DNA of 64,000 bases from Jiangella muralis. GTDB lineage: Bacteria > Actinomycetota > Actinomycetes > Jiangellales > Jiangellaceae. The DNA lies in the NCBI RefSeq assembly GCF_001270745.1, contig NZ_KQ434756.1, forward strand, positions 124,001-188,000. Reading direction: 5' to 3'. Below, in pieces: positions 16,403 through 25,987 of this stretch. The notes under the pieces were generated by a model that did not search any database, was not told the DNA's origin, and saw only the letters and a list, made by a program, of their open reading frames with translations. Numbering within the stretch: position 1 is the stretch's first letter; each line of letters starts with the position of its first letter. Position numbers and translations under genes: made by a program.

Positions 16403-17422
16403 ATGCGCAAGTCCACCCTCACGCTCGTGGCCGGCCTGGCCGCGAGCGGTCTGGTCCTCGCCGGTTGCGGCGACGACGACAACGGCGGCGGGTCCGCCGA
16501 CAACGGCGGCTCCGGTGACGGCGGCGGCGCCGACGTGCAGACCATCGGCGACGTCGACAGCGCCAGCTGCGACCCTGCCGAGGGCGACGCCGAGATCCCC
16601 GACGCCGAGGGCACCGGGGACGACGCGACGACGCTGACCATCGGCGTCTTCACCGGCTGGGACGAGAACTACGTCGTCGCCGAGCTGACCAAGGTCGCCC
16701 TGGAGGAGCAGGGCTACACGGTCGAGTTCGAGGAGCTCGAGGCGGGCCCGGCCTACACCGGCGTCGCCGACGGCGACATCGACATCGTCATGGACGCCTG
16801 GCTGCCGAACACCCACGCCAGCTACGTCGAGCAGTTCGGCGACGACCTCGAGGACACCGGCTGCTGGTTCGACGAGGGCTTCCTGACGATCGCCGTCAAC
16901 GCCGACTCGCCGGCGCAGTCGCTGGCGGACCTGGCCGGCGAGGCCGACGCCTACGGCAGCCGGCTGGTCGGCATCGAGCCCGGCGCCGGGCTGACCACCA
17001 CCACGCAGAACGAGGTCATCCCGACCTACGGCCTGGAGGACTGGGAGTTCCCGACCTCCTCGTCGCCGGCCATGCTGGCCGAGCTGGACAGCGCGATGGC
17101 CGCGGGCGAGGACATCGCCGTCACGCTGTGGCACCCGCACTGGGCCTACGCGGCGTACGACATCCGCGACCTGGAGGACCCGGAGGGCTCGCTCGGCGAC
17201 GCGGAGCGGCTGTACAGCCTCGGCCGGCCGGGCTTCCACGAGGAATTCCCGAACGCCGCGCAGCTGATCCGCAACCTCTACCTCTCCAACGAGCAGCTGC
17301 TGGAGATCGAGGACCTCATGGTCGTGCAGAACAACCGTGAGGACAACGCGGGCGCCGTGGCGCAGTGGCTGGAGGCGAACCCGGACTTCGTCGCGAACTG
17401 GCGGGCCGGCACGCTGACCTGA
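16403..17422 (+). CDS. proX: Glycine betaine/proline ABC transporter substrate-binding lipoprotein
   Basis: A 339-residue lipoprotein with lipobox LAGC near residue 22, a Gly/Asn/Asp-rich linker, then an OpuAC domain. WHPHWAY in the second lobe provides aromatic residues of the kind that cage quaternary amines in ProX/OpuAC. GAGGAGAA precedes the ATG. It completes the proVWX operon and is followed by a strong terminator hairpin. Confidence 0.94.
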   Translation: MRKSTLTLVAGLAASGLVLAGCGDDDNGGGSADNGGSGDGGGADVQTIGDVDSASCDPAEGDAEIPDAEGTGDDATTLTIGVFTGWDENYVVAELTKVALEEQGYTVEFEELEAGPAYTGVADGDIDIVMDAWLPNTHASYVEQFGDDLEDTGCWFDEGFLTIAVNADSPAQSLADLAGEADAYGSRLVGIEPGAGLTTTTQNEVIPTYGLEDWEFPTSSSPAMLAELDSAMAAGEDIAVTLWHPHWAYAAYDIRDLEDPEGSLGDAERLYSLGRPGFHEEFPNAAQLIRNLYLSNEQLLEIEDLMVVQNNREDNAGAVAQWLEANPDFVANWRAGTLT

Positions 17423-17439
17423 CCTGATCCGACGCCGTC

Positions 17440-17472
17440 CTGGCGGGGCCGCGGTCGCCGCGGCCCCGCCAG
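17440..17472. terminator. Bidirectional terminator hairpin between proX and MMPL gene
   Basis: CTGGCGGGGCCGCGG (17440-17454) pairs perfectly with 17458-17472 around a TCG loop, giving a 15-bp GC stem. It lies 18 bp after the proX stop and 8 bp from the convergent MMPL stop. Confidence 0.8.
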
Positions 17473-17479
17473 TGGCGTC

Positions 17480-19612
17480 TCAGGAGCTGGTGCCGACCGG
17501 ACGGGGTTCCGGTTCGGCCACGGCGACCGGCGACGGCGGGACGCGCAGCAGCCGCGCCGCCCAGACCGGCAGGTACCAGTTCCACTTCCCGAACAGCGAC
17601 ACCAGCGCCGGCGTCAGCAGCGACCGGATGATGGTCGCGTCCAGCAGGATGCCGAAGCCGAGCCCCGTCGCCATGACCTTGAGGTCGGTGGCCGGGCTCG
17701 CCGCCAGCGCCGCGAACGCCAGGAACAGGATCAGCGCCGCGCTGGTGACCAGCCGCCCCGTCCGCCCGATGCCCTGGACGATCGCCAGGTCGGTGTTGCC
17801 GGTGGCGTCGTACTCCTCCCGGATCCGGGCCAGGATGAACACCTCGTAGTCCATCGACAGCCCGTAGAGGAACGCGAAGATCAGCAGCGGCACCCAGAAC
17901 GTGATCGCGCCGGTCTCCGGTATCCCGAACACCGCGTCCGAACCCCAGCCGTACTGCCAGAACAGCACCACCAGCCCGTACGCCGCGCCGAGCGAGAGCA
18001 GGTTGAGCAGCACCGCCTTCAGCGGCAGCAGCAGCGACCGGAACGCCCGCACCAGCAGCACGTAGGTGAGCAACGCGATCAGCGCGAGCATCAGCGGGAA
18101 GTTGCCGTAGACGGCGTCGATGAAGTCCGACTGCATCGCGCCGACGCCGGACACGCCGACCACGCCGTCGAGGTCGCCGGCCCGTTCGACCACCCGGTCG
18201 ACGACGTCGACGCTGGTGGAGTCGACGGTCTCCTGGTCCGGGATGAGCACGACGACGGATTCGCCGTCGCGGCTGCTCGCGGCGTCCGTTGACACCAGCG
18301 CCCGGTCGATGCCGTCGATCCCGGCCAGGTCGCCGGCCACCGCGTCGGCGTCGTCCGTGGATACCAGCACCTCGATCGGCGTGAGCGTCCCGCGTGGAAC
18401 ACCGCCGTCGGTGAGCCGGTGCAGGTCCTCGTACGCGGCGCCGTTCTGCGCCAGCGACTCCGTCGACGCGAGCCCGATCTTGAGCCCGGAGAACGCCCCG
18501 ACCAGGGCGAGGAGGACGGCGAGCGAGGCGGCGGCCGCCACCCAGCGGGCCCGGACGACGCGCGTCGCCCAGCCGGTCCAGGCGCGGCTGGCCGTGTTCT
18601 CGCGCCGCACCCGCGGCCAGTCCACCCGCGGGCCGATGCCGCCCAGCAGCGCGGGCGTCAGGCTGAGCGTCGCCGCGACGCTGGCCAGCGGGATCAGCGC
18701 ACCGCCGATGCCGACGCTGCGCATGAACGGCACCGGCAGCACCAGCAGCGAGATCAGGCCGATGGCCACCGTCCCGCCGCTGACCAGCACGGCCCGGCCG
18801 GCCGTGCCCATCGCCACCACGACGGCGTCGTGGTTGTCGCGGCCGTGGTGCCGCTCCTCCCGCCAGCGGGTCACCAGCAGCAGCGAGTAGTCGATAGCCA
18901 CCCCCAGCCCGATCAGCGCGATCAGGAACGTCACCAACGCCGAGAAGTCGCCGAGGTAGGTCAGCCCGAGCAGCAGCACGAACGTCGCCATGATCGACCC
19001 GGCCGCCACGATCAGCGGCAGGAACGCCAGCAGCGAGGCGAACACGAACGCCAGCACCGCCAGCGCGCCGACCGAACCCGCCACCACCTCGGCCAGGACG
19101 CCCCAGCCCTCCTCCTCCGAACCGGCCGCGAGCGCGTCGTAGCCGGTGACGCCGACGGTCGTGCCCGGCGGCGCCGCCTCCTCCAGGGCGTCGCGGATGC
19201 GATCGGTCGGCAGCGACGTCGCCGTCTCGTCCCACCGCCAGAACAGCAGCGCGTACGCCGTGCTCCCGTCGTCGGTCACGAACGCGTCGTCGCCGGTGTT
19301 GCCGGCGTGCAGCAGCCGCAGGTCCGGCAGCGCCCGCCCCGCGGCGTCGAACGCCGCCGCGTCCCCCAGCTCGGCCTCCTCGCCGTCCGGGTGGGTGAAC
19401 GACACCAGGTACGGCGCCTGGTTGCCGCCGTTGCCGAATCGCTCGTCGATCCGTTCCGCGGTCTCCGCGCCCGGCTCACCGGGCAGCGAATAATCGGTCG
19501 TCAGCCGTTCGTTGGCCGGGCCGGCCGCCATCGCGCCCGCCACCACGACCAGTAGCCAGAACGCCATGACCCACCGGCGATGTGCCAGGACGAACTCAGC
19601 CCATCGACGCAT
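17480..19612 (-). CDS. MMPL family RND transporter
   Basis: A 710-residue membrane protein with duplicated architecture: one N-terminal helix, an extracellular domain, five helices, a second domain and five helices. MMPL/RND signatures include GLGVAIDYSLLLVTRWREE and, in the second half, YGLSMDYEVFILARIREEY. In mycobacteria MMPL proteins export lipids or siderophores; the cargo here is unknown. It runs divergently from the ECF41 sigma gene, whose promoter lies in the shared 91-bp spacer. Confidence 0.93.
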   Translation of the reverse strand: MRRWAEFVLAHRRWVMAFWLLVVVAGAMAAGPANERLTTDYSLPGEPGAETAERIDERFGNGGNQAPYLVSFTHPDGEEAELGDAAAFDAAGRALPDLRLLHAGNTGDDAFVTDDGSTAYALLFWRWDETATSLPTDRIRDALEEAAPPGTTVGVTGYDALAAGSEEEGWGVLAEVVAGSVGALAVLAFVFASLLAFLPLIVAAGSIMATFVLLLGLTYLGDFSALVTFLIALIGLGVAIDYSLLLVTRWREERHHGRDNHDAVVVAMGTAGRAVLVSGGTVAIGLISLLVLPVPFMRSVGIGGALIPLASVAATLSLTPALLGGIGPRVDWPRVRRENTASRAWTGWATRVVRARWVAAAASLAVLLALVGAFSGLKIGLASTESLAQNGAAYEDLHRLTDGGVPRGTLTPIEVLVSTDDADAVAGDLAGIDGIDRALVSTDAASSRDGESVVVLIPDQETVDSTSVDVVDRVVERAGDLDGVVGVSGVGAMQSDFIDAVYGNFPLMLALIALLTYVLLVRAFRSLLLPLKAVLLNLLSLGAAYGLVVLFWQYGWGSDAVFGIPETGAITFWVPLLIFAFLYGLSMDYEVFILARIREEYDATGNTDLAIVQGIGRTGRLVTSAALILFLAFAALAASPATDLKVMATGLGFGILLDATIIRSLLTPALVSLFGKWNWYLPVWAARLLRVPPSPVAVAEPEPRPVGTSS

Positions 19613-19640
19613 TGTTCAGCACTTCCTTCCAGATCCGGGG

Positions 19641-19667
19641 TGTCACACCTGCCGCCTTTCATTCGTC
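19641..19667 (+). promoter_or_regulatory. ECF41-type promoter TGTCACA-N16-CGTC
   Basis: TGTCACA (19641-19647), exactly 16 bases, then CGTC (19664-19667). This matches the known ECF41 target motif and sits 37 bp before the start of an ECF41 sigma gene, so the sigma factor should autoregulate. Confidence 0.85.
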
Positions 19668-19703
19668 AGCGCACTGACGGACCGCGACGAAGGAATGTGA
19701 CCG

Positions 19704-20600
19704 ATGAGCGACGATTGGCTGGCACGACAGTTCGAGGACCACCGCACCCACCTGCGGGCCGTGGCCTACCGGATGCTCGGCTCGACCAGCGAGGCCGACG
19801 ACGCCGTCCAGGAGTCGTGGCTGCGGGTCGCCCGGGCCGGCACCGCGGGCGTCGACAACCTGGGCGGCTGGCTGACGACCGTGGTGGCCCGGGTCAGCCT
19901 GGACATGCTGCGGTCCCGGACGGCGCGGCGCGAGCAGCCGCTGCCGCCGGAGCCGGCCGTGGCGGTGAACGGCGCCGACCCGGAGCACGAGGCGCTGCTG
20001 GCCGACACGGTCGGGCCGGCGCTGCTGGTGGTGCTGGACACGCTGGCGCCGGCCGAGCGGCTCGCGTTCGTGCTGCACGACCTGTTCGCCGTCCCGTTCG
20101 ACGACATCGCGCCGCTGGTCGGCCGGTCACCGGTAGCGACGCGACAGCTGGCCAGCCGGGCCCGGCGGCGGGTGCAGGGCGCGGGGACCCGGGCACCCGG
20201 CACGGACGACGTCAGGCGGCAGCGTGCCGTCGTGGACGCCTTCACGGCGGCGTCGCGACAGGGCGACTTCGAGGCGCTGCTGGCGGTCCTGGACCCGGAG
20301 GTCGTGATGCGGGCCGACGAGGTCGCCGTCGAGCTGTCCCTCGCCGCCCGGTCCCGCGGCGCGGCGCCGCTGGGCAGCGTGATGCGTGGCCGGCAGGCGG
20401 TCGCCGACGTGTTCCTGCGCCGGGCCGGGAACACCCGGCGGGCGCTGATCGACGGCGCGCCCGGCCTGGTGTGGTGGTCCTGCGGCGAGGTCCGCGGCGC
20501 CTTCCCGTTCACCGTCGCCGGCGGCCGGGTGGTCGAGATCGAGATCGTCATGGACCCGGACCGGATCGGCGCGTTCGACATCGAGTTGCTCCCGGACTGA
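19704..20600 (+). CDS. sigJ: ECF41 family RNA polymerase sigma factor (SigJ-like)
   Basis: A 298-residue sigma factor. Region 2 contains RMLGSTSEADDAVQESWLRV, and region 4 contains DIAPLVGRSPVATRQLASRARRRV shown by its core VGRSPVATRQLASRARRR. The rest is the SnoaL-like C-terminal extension typical of ECF41, which acts in place of an anti-sigma factor. Near the end DPDRI replaces the usual NPDKL motif, and a clear DGGGK motif is absent. The usual ECF41 partner (carboxymuconolactone decarboxylase or oxidoreductase) is not adjacent; the divergent neighbour is an MMPL gene. Confidence 0.93.
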   Translation: MSDDWLARQFEDHRTHLRAVAYRMLGSTSEADDAVQESWLRVARAGTAGVDNLGGWLTTVVARVSLDMLRSRTARREQPLPPEPAVAVNGADPEHEALLADTVGPALLVVLDTLAPAERLAFVLHDLFAVPFDDIAPLVGRSPVATRQLASRARRRVQGAGTRAPGTDDVRRQRAVVDAFTAASRQGDFEALLAVLDPEVVMRADEVAVELSLAARSRGAAPLGSVMRGRQAVADVFLRRAGNTRRALIDGAPGLVWWSCGEVRGAFPFTVAGGRVVEIEIVMDPDRIGAFDIELLPD

Positions 20601-20616
20601 CGGCCCGCGCGAGGAG

Positions 20617-20648
20617 CCGGCCGACGCCACGCCAGGCCAGTCGGCCGG
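20617..20648. terminator. Hairpin between convergent sigJ and kinase genes
   Basis: CCGGCCGAC (20617-20625) pairs with GTCGGCCGG (20640-20648) around a 14-base loop, in the 51-bp gap between convergent stops. Confidence 0.6.
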
Positions 20649-20651
20649 GCG

Positions 20652-21599
20652 TCAGGCGTCGTCGAAGCCGGAGGCGTGCAGGAACGCGCCGGCGTGCCGG
20701 GTCAGCTGCGGGTGGTCGAGCAGGCGGAGCGCACCGTCGGCGCCGTCGCCGTCCGGCGCGACGATGTGCGCGCCGGGGAGGCGAGCCAGGACCGCTCGGC
20801 GGAACGGGTCCGCGAGCAGGCTGCCGGTCCGGAACAGGCCACCGCCCCAGGAGAAGCGCGGCTCCAGCCCGGTGGCGGCCGCGACGGCCGACTCGGCGAG
20901 GCGTTCCCCGGCGCGGCGCCAGATGCTGCCCGCGACCGCGTCTCCGTCCCGCGCGGCATCGGCCACGGCCGGGGCGAACGCCGCCAGTTCGAACGACGGC
21001 GACTCGCCGTTGTACACGCGGCTCAGCAGGCCCGCCGGATCGCCGTACCGCGTCGCCACCGCGGCGGCGAGCGGCGCCGAGCCGCCGGCGCGGCCGTCGA
21101 GGTGACGAAGGGCCGCGACGAGGCCACGGCGGCCGATCCAGGCGCCGCCGCCCTCGTCGCCGAGCAGGTGCCCCCAGCCGTCGGTGCGGTTCCAGACCTG
21201 CCCGAGATCGGTGCCGAGTGCGATGACGCCGGTCCCGGCCGCCACGACCACGCCGGGACGGCCGCCGAGGGCGCCCAGATGCGTCGTGAGCGCGTCGCCG
21301 GCCACCATCACCTGGTGGGCGCCGAGCCGGTCCCGCAACTCCGCGGCCATCGCCGCGGGGTCGTCGAGCAGCCCGGGAAGGCCGGTCGTCCCGACGCAGA
21401 CGGCGTCGAGCTGGGGCGGGTGCGCCACGTCGGCCGCCCGGGTCACGGCGTCGACGGCCGCCGCGACGACGGTGGCGCCGTCGATGGTGGCGCGGCGATG
21501 CGTCGGCCGCGTCACCTGCACCCGGCGGCGTCCCGCGGCGAGTTCGACGACCGCCCGGACGCCGCTGCCTCCGACGTCCACCCCGGCCCGAATCCTCAC
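20652..21599 (-). CDS. BadF/BadG-type sugar kinase (N-acetylglucosamine/N-acetylmuramic acid kinase-like)
   Basis: A 315-residue ASKHA-fold kinase. The phosphate-1 loop is GVDVGGSGVRAVV, the phosphate-2 region is VVAAGTGVIALG, with GWGHLLGDEGGGAWIGRRGL in the middle as in eukaryotic-type NAGK and clostridial MurK. The start is a GTG overlapping the murQ stop (GTGA). Beside MurQ it most simply phosphorylates MurNAc and/or GlcNAc at O6. It is the last gene of the GH89 operon and shares the reading frame of the GH89 gene 900 bp upstream. Confidence 0.85.
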   Translation of the reverse strand: MRIRAGVDVGGSGVRAVVELAAGRRRVQVTRPTHRRATIDGATVVAAAVDAVTRAADVAHPPQLDAVCVGTTGLPGLLDDPAAMAAELRDRLGAHQVMVAGDALTTHLGALGGRPGVVVAAGTGVIALGTDLGQVWNRTDGWGHLLGDEGGGAWIGRRGLVAALRHLDGRAGGSAPLAAAVATRYGDPAGLLSRVYNGESPSFELAAFAPAVADAARDGDAVAGSIWRRAGERLAESAVAAATGLEPRFSWGGGLFRTGSLLADPFRRAVLARLPGAHIVAPDGDGADGALRLLDHPQLTRHAGAFLHASGFDDA

Positions 21600-22483
21600 G
21601 CGCGACCCTCGAACCGCGCGACGGCGGCGCGCACCGAGCCGGTCTCGGACAGCGCCGCACGCGCCTGCTCGGTGGCGGCGCCGGAGAGCAGGGTGACGAG
21701 CGCGACCTCGATGTCGCCGCCGGCATCGCGCAGCGCCGCCCGCGCGGTCGCCTCGTCGCGGCCGGTCGCCGCACGGACGACCGCGACCACGCGCTCGCGG
21801 AGCTTCTCGTTGGTCACGGACATGCCGATCATCAGGTTCGAGTACGTGCGGCCGCGGCGCACCATGAGGGCGGTCGAGAACGCGTTCAGCGCGACCTTGG
21901 TCGCCGTGCCGGCCTTCAGCCGGGTCGATCCGGTGAGCGCCTCCGGGCCGGTGTCCAGCACGATGACGTGATCGGCCTCGATCGCGGGGTTCGGGGAGCA
22001 GCTCATGAGGACGGTCGACGCGCCACGCCGGCGCGCCACGCCGAGCGCCGCGGCGACGTACCGCGTCGCCCCGGAGGCGGTGATCCCCAGGACGAGGTCG
22101 GCGTCGGTCACCTCCCGGAGGTCTTCGGCGCCGAGATCCCCGGAGTCCTCGAAGTCGAGCGCGGAGTCGACGAGGGCCGCCGAGCCGCCCGGGAAATGGG
22201 CGGTCACGAGCGAGCGGTCCACGCCGAAGGTCGGGGTGAGCTCGGTCGCGTCGAGGACGGCCAACCGGCCCGAGGCTCCGGCGCCGACGTAGTGCAGCCG
22301 CCCGCCGGCGGCGAGCCGGGCGTCGGCCAGTTCCACCGCCCCGGCGATGGCGGGCAGCGCCGCGCGCACCGCCCCGATGGCGGCGGCGTCCTCGTCGACG
22401 ATGCGCGCCAGCGCCTCCGGCGTGGGCAGCGTGTCGAGGTCGAGCGTCGCGGGGTTGCGTGCCTCGGTCGGTCGGGTGGTCAT
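21596..22483 (-). CDS. murQ: N-acetylmuramic acid 6-phosphate etherase
   Basis: A 295-residue SIS-fold lyase of normal length. It cleaves the D-lactyl ether of MurNAc-6-phosphate to give GlcNAc-6-phosphate and D-lactate. The active-site region reads GAGASGRLAVLDATELTPTFG, shown by VGAGASGRLAVLDATELTPT, and the second motif is SNLMIGMSVTNEKLRER. The start ATG 22483 has only AGAGG nine bases upstream. No stop for the preceding GH89 frame occurs before it. It is central to cell-wall amino-sugar recycling. Confidence 0.95.
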   Translation of the reverse strand: MTTRPTEARNPATLDLDTLPTPEALARIVDEDAAAIGAVRAALPAIAGAVELADARLAAGGRLHYVGAGASGRLAVLDATELTPTFGVDRSLVTAHFPGGSAALVDSALDFEDSGDLGAEDLREVTDADLVLGITASGATRYVAAALGVARRRGASTVLMSCSPNPAIEADHVIVLDTGPEALTGSTRLKAGTATKVALNAFSTALMVRRGRTYSNLMIGMSVTNEKLRERVVAVVRAATGRDEATARAALRDAGGDIEVALVTLLSGAATEQARAALSETGSVRAAVARFEGRA

Positions 22484-24629
22484 GGGAGGGGGTCCTCTCG
22501 GCCGGGGGCACGACGATGTCGGTGAAGGCGTGGATGGCCCGCCGGCTGCTGGCGGCGAGCCGGTCGAGCGGGACGGCGGGCGCTTCGACGCCGCTGTCGA
22601 CGAACCGGCGGTGCAGGTCGTCCAGGTCGCGGTCGAGCTGCGCCGCGGCGCGGGGCCGGTCGGTGCCGGCGAGGTCGGCGGCCGCCGCCCAGGCCACGAG
22701 CCGCCTGCTGTGGTGACCGCCCACCAGCCCGCGCCACAGGCGTGCGGAGTAGTCCTCCAGCGTGGTCCCCGGCGCCTCGTTCCAGCTGGTGACCAGCCGC
22801 CGCGCGGACCGGACCAGCTCGACCGGGTCGACGCCGTCAGCCGCAGCTCGAGCGGCGGCGGCCTCCCAGGCGTCGAGCCGGGACTCCGCGCGAGTCGCGA
22901 ACAGCTCGTCGAACCCGTCGAGTTCCGCGGTCAGCCGCTCGACGAGGGCAGGCCGCCGGGCCGGGTCGGGCTGTTCGGCGATGCGCAGGACGAGTTCGTC
23001 GGCGACCCGCGAGCAGGCGGCCTGCGCGAGTTCCACCAGGTCGAGACCGAGCGGACCGGAAGCGAGCGCGGGATCGTCGTCGAGCACGTCGACCAGCAGC
23101 CGCCACGACCGGGCGAACAGGTCCGGGTCGAACCAGCGCTGGGACTCGACGTCGCGACGCAGGGCGGCGGGCTCGTCGACCCAGGCGAGGGTCGGACGCC
23201 GCACGAGCACACCGTGGAAGTCCTCCGGGAAGATCGGCCGGCCACGTGCGTCGTAGATGGTGGCGAGCAGCCCGGACCAGGCGTCCTCCAGCCGGTCGTC
23301 GCGGCGGCCGTAGCGGTCGGCGGCGAAGCGGCGGACCCAGGCGTCGAGGTCAGGCGTATCGCCCCAGGCGAGGTCGGCGAGGAGCTCGAAGAACACGCCG
23401 TTGTGGTGGATCGACTCCATCGTCAAGCCGAGGCCGGCGGGTGGACGGGGCGAGGCGAGCGCGGCCTCGAACTGGTCCCGGGCCCGGGGCAGGTCGGCGA
23501 CCGCGTCGCTGCGCCCGCCGAAGTTGAGCAGCCCGCACCACTGCCAGGTCCGGCCGGAGAAGCCGTCCTGCCGCGGCCAGACCGGCGAGTGCTCGGCCCA
23601 GAGGTCGAGGACGAGCAGGGCGTCATGGGGCACGGCATCGAGGAAGGCCCGCACCCGCTCACGGGTCCAGTAGTCCGCCTGGTACGCGAACGGCCAGGCC
23701 TGCAGGACCCAGACGGCGTCCGGCTCGGCGGCGCGGAAGCCGCGCACCAACTGCCCCGCTACGCGGGTGGGGAAGTCGTCGTCCTCGTCGGCCGGCGGGG
23801 TCTCGATGAACGGGTCGGACGCGATGTGGGTGACGGCGCCGAACCGCTCCTGCTGGACCCGCACCACCTCGGCGGCGAGCCGGGCGAACCGTGGGTCGTC
23901 GGGGTCGAGGAACCAGGTGGTGTTGTCCTGCCACTGACGCGGCCGCGTCGCGTCCGGAGCGAGACTGTGCGGCACGTGCCCGGTGAAGCCGGGGAACACC
24001 GGCGTCATGCCCAGCGAGCGCATCCGCTCGATGATCCGCCGCCCGAGCCGAGCGCGCCGCTCGAGGTCGTCGGCGGTGAGCTGGACCCGGTGGCCGTCGC
24101 GGCAGCCCATGTACTGGAACGGCAGGTAGAGCGGTTCGCCGAGGAAGCTCAGGATGGTCTCGTCGTCGCAGCCGAAGCGGCGGTAGACGTCGGCCAGCAC
24201 GGCCTCGTGGCCGGCCAGCGCCAGCGGCATGGTGACGCCGTGCAGCGCCATCCAGTCGATCTCGCGCTCCCAGTCCGGCCACGACCAGTGCGCCGTGGAG
24301 TAGCTGAACGTGCAGAAGTTCAGCATGTACTGGTCGCGGACACGGGCGCGGACGGTGCGCTCGGGTGCCTCGGCGACCGGCGTGACGGCCAGGGGCGTCC
24401 GGGTGGGCCAGTGGACGGCGGTCCCGTGCTGCTGGCGCAGGTGATCGTGCAGGCCGGCGCACGCGCTGACCGGGTCGCTCGCCGTCAGCTCCAGGCGGCC
24501 GTCGCGCACGCAGTGCCGGAACCCGCGGCCGAGGCCGGGATCCCAGTGGATCGCCAGCCGGCCGGCGAACCCGGCGCCCGCGACCCGCTCGGCGAGCTCG
24601 CGGACGGCGGCTTCGTGGGCACCGTTCAT
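22482..24629 (-). CDS. GH89 alpha-N-acetylglucosaminidase (NAGLU family), no stop codon at its natural end
   Basis: About 715 residues aligned in mind with human NAGLU: an N-terminal small domain, then a TIM barrel. Glu276 (in DPFIET) and Glu405 (in TMESIHHN) match the acid/base and nucleophile of GH89, and WQWCGLLNFGGR is the family loop. There is no signal peptide, so it is cytoplasmic, unlike secreted clostridial GH89. ATG 24629 has GGAGG five bases upstream. The frame does not stop at murQ: it stays open to 20652. One extra C in the run near 22487 would create a TGA overlapping the murQ ATG. Confidence 0.88.
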
Positions 24630-24660
24630 CACGCCTCCAAATATTTACGTACGGCCCGCA

Positions 24661-24670
24661 ACTATATGCT
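24661..24670. promoter_or_regulatory. Overlapping divergent -10 elements for the GH89 operon and ROK gene
   Basis: In ACTATATGCT the minus strand reads TATAGT (24666 to 24661) and the plus strand TATGCT (24665-24670). Each is about 35 bp from its start codon. The nearby palindrome AAATATTT (24639-24646) could be part of an operator. Assignment is from sequence only. Confidence 0.4.
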
Positions 24671-24702
24671 ACGGTGACGCGCACTGACACAGGGAGGCAC
24701 CG

Positions 24703-25938
24703 GTGACGACGCACACCGTCGCGGTCGACACGCAGATCATGCGGGGCATCAACGCTGCCGCGGTGCTCACCGTCCTCCGCGCTGCGAGCCCGCTCGGCGT
24801 CTCGACCATCGCGAAGCGCACCGGTCTCTCCCGCCAGGCGGTCACCCGTGCCATCGCCGGTCTCGAGCAGCTCGGCCTGGCCGAATTCCGCGCCCCGGAC
24901 CCGCATGCGACGAAGGCCGGACGACCCGCCCAGTCGGTCGTGTTCCGCGGCGACGCGGCCGTCGTCGTCGGCGTGGCCATCGCCCCTGACGTCGTCACCG
25001 TCGCGACAGCCGACCTCGCCGGCGAGATCCTGGACCGGCGCGACCTGCCGGTGACCGAGCCGTCGTCCGTGCGCGAGCAGGTCTGCGCCGGCATCCGCAC
25101 CGCGCTCGACGAGCTGTCGATCCCGCGCGAACGGGTCTGGGCGGCCTGCGTCGCCGTCCCCGGCATCGTCGACGTCGGCACCGGCACCGTGCGGCTGAGC
25201 TCGAGCATGGCGCACCTGCATGGCGACGGCCTGCGGTCCGCGGTCGCGGGGCTCCTCGACTGCCCGGTCTACGTCGACAACGACGTCAAGCTGGCCACCG
25301 AGGGCGAGCAGTGGCGCGGCACGCCGCACGAGACGTCGTCGCTGGTCCTCGTCGAATGGGGGGAACGCGTCGGCGCCGGCCTCATGCTCAACGGCACCCT
25401 GTACCGCGGCGCGTCCAACGACTCCGGCGACATCGGTTTCCTCCGCCTTGACCCCGCGTCGCGGCCCGGCGACGCCGACCGCTCCGACGTCCTCGGCCCG
25501 TTCGAGCGGACGGTCGGAGGTGCGGCGCTGGCCCGGCTGGCGATGGACGCGGCCGGCCGGCACGACGACCACGAGTGGCTCGCCGCGCTCGCGGCCGCGC
25601 CCGCCGACGCCCGGCTGGACCTGGTGATCGAGGCCGTGCGAGCCGGCCGGGCCCCCGCGCTCGAGGCCATGCGGACCGTGGCCGCGCGGTTCGCCCGCGG
25701 GATCGCCGCGATCCGCGCGCTGCTCGACCCCGAACTGGTGATCATCGGCGGCCCGATGGCCCGCTGCGGGGACGAGCTGCTCGTCACGCTCCGGGCCGAA
25801 CTGGAGGGCGAGACCCTCAACCAGCCGGCCATCGAGCTCTCGACGCTCGGCGGCGACGCCGTCGTCCAGGGGGCGCTCCATCACGCCCTCGCCGTCGTCG
25901 AGGCGCAGCGGTTCGCCCCGGGCGCGCTCTCCGAGTGA
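24703..25938 (+). CDS. ROK family transcriptional regulator (NagC/XylR-like)
   Basis: A 411-residue ROK repressor. The N-terminal winged HTH includes STIAKRTGLSRQAVTRAIAGL, and the kinase-like domain has VYVDNDVKLATEGEQ and IGFLRLD. The Cys-rich zinc motif of ROK proteins is not obvious in the stretch after GDIG, suggesting loss of the metal or of kinase activity. GTG start with AGGGAGG. It is divergent from the GH89 operon and followed by the sugar ABC genes, so it probably controls both in response to an amino sugar or its phosphate. Confidence 0.9.
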   Translation: MTTHTVAVDTQIMRGINAAAVLTVLRAASPLGVSTIAKRTGLSRQAVTRAIAGLEQLGLAEFRAPDPHATKAGRPAQSVVFRGDAAVVVGVAIAPDVVTVATADLAGEILDRRDLPVTEPSSVREQVCAGIRTALDELSIPRERVWAACVAVPGIVDVGTGTVRLSSSMAHLHGDGLRSAVAGLLDCPVYVDNDVKLATEGEQWRGTPHETSSLVLVEWGERVGAGLMLNGTLYRGASNDSGDIGFLRLDPASRPGDADRSDVLGPFERTVGGAALARLAMDAAGRHDDHEWLAALAAAPADARLDLVIEAVRAGRAPALEAMRTVAARFARGIAAIRALLDPELVIIGGPMARCGDELLVTLRAELEGETLNQPAIELSTLGGDAVVQGALHHALAVVEAQRFAPGALSE

Positions 25939-25987
25939 GCCCCGCCCCACCCACTGTCCTGCGTCACAGCAACGAGAGGAGCAGCAC

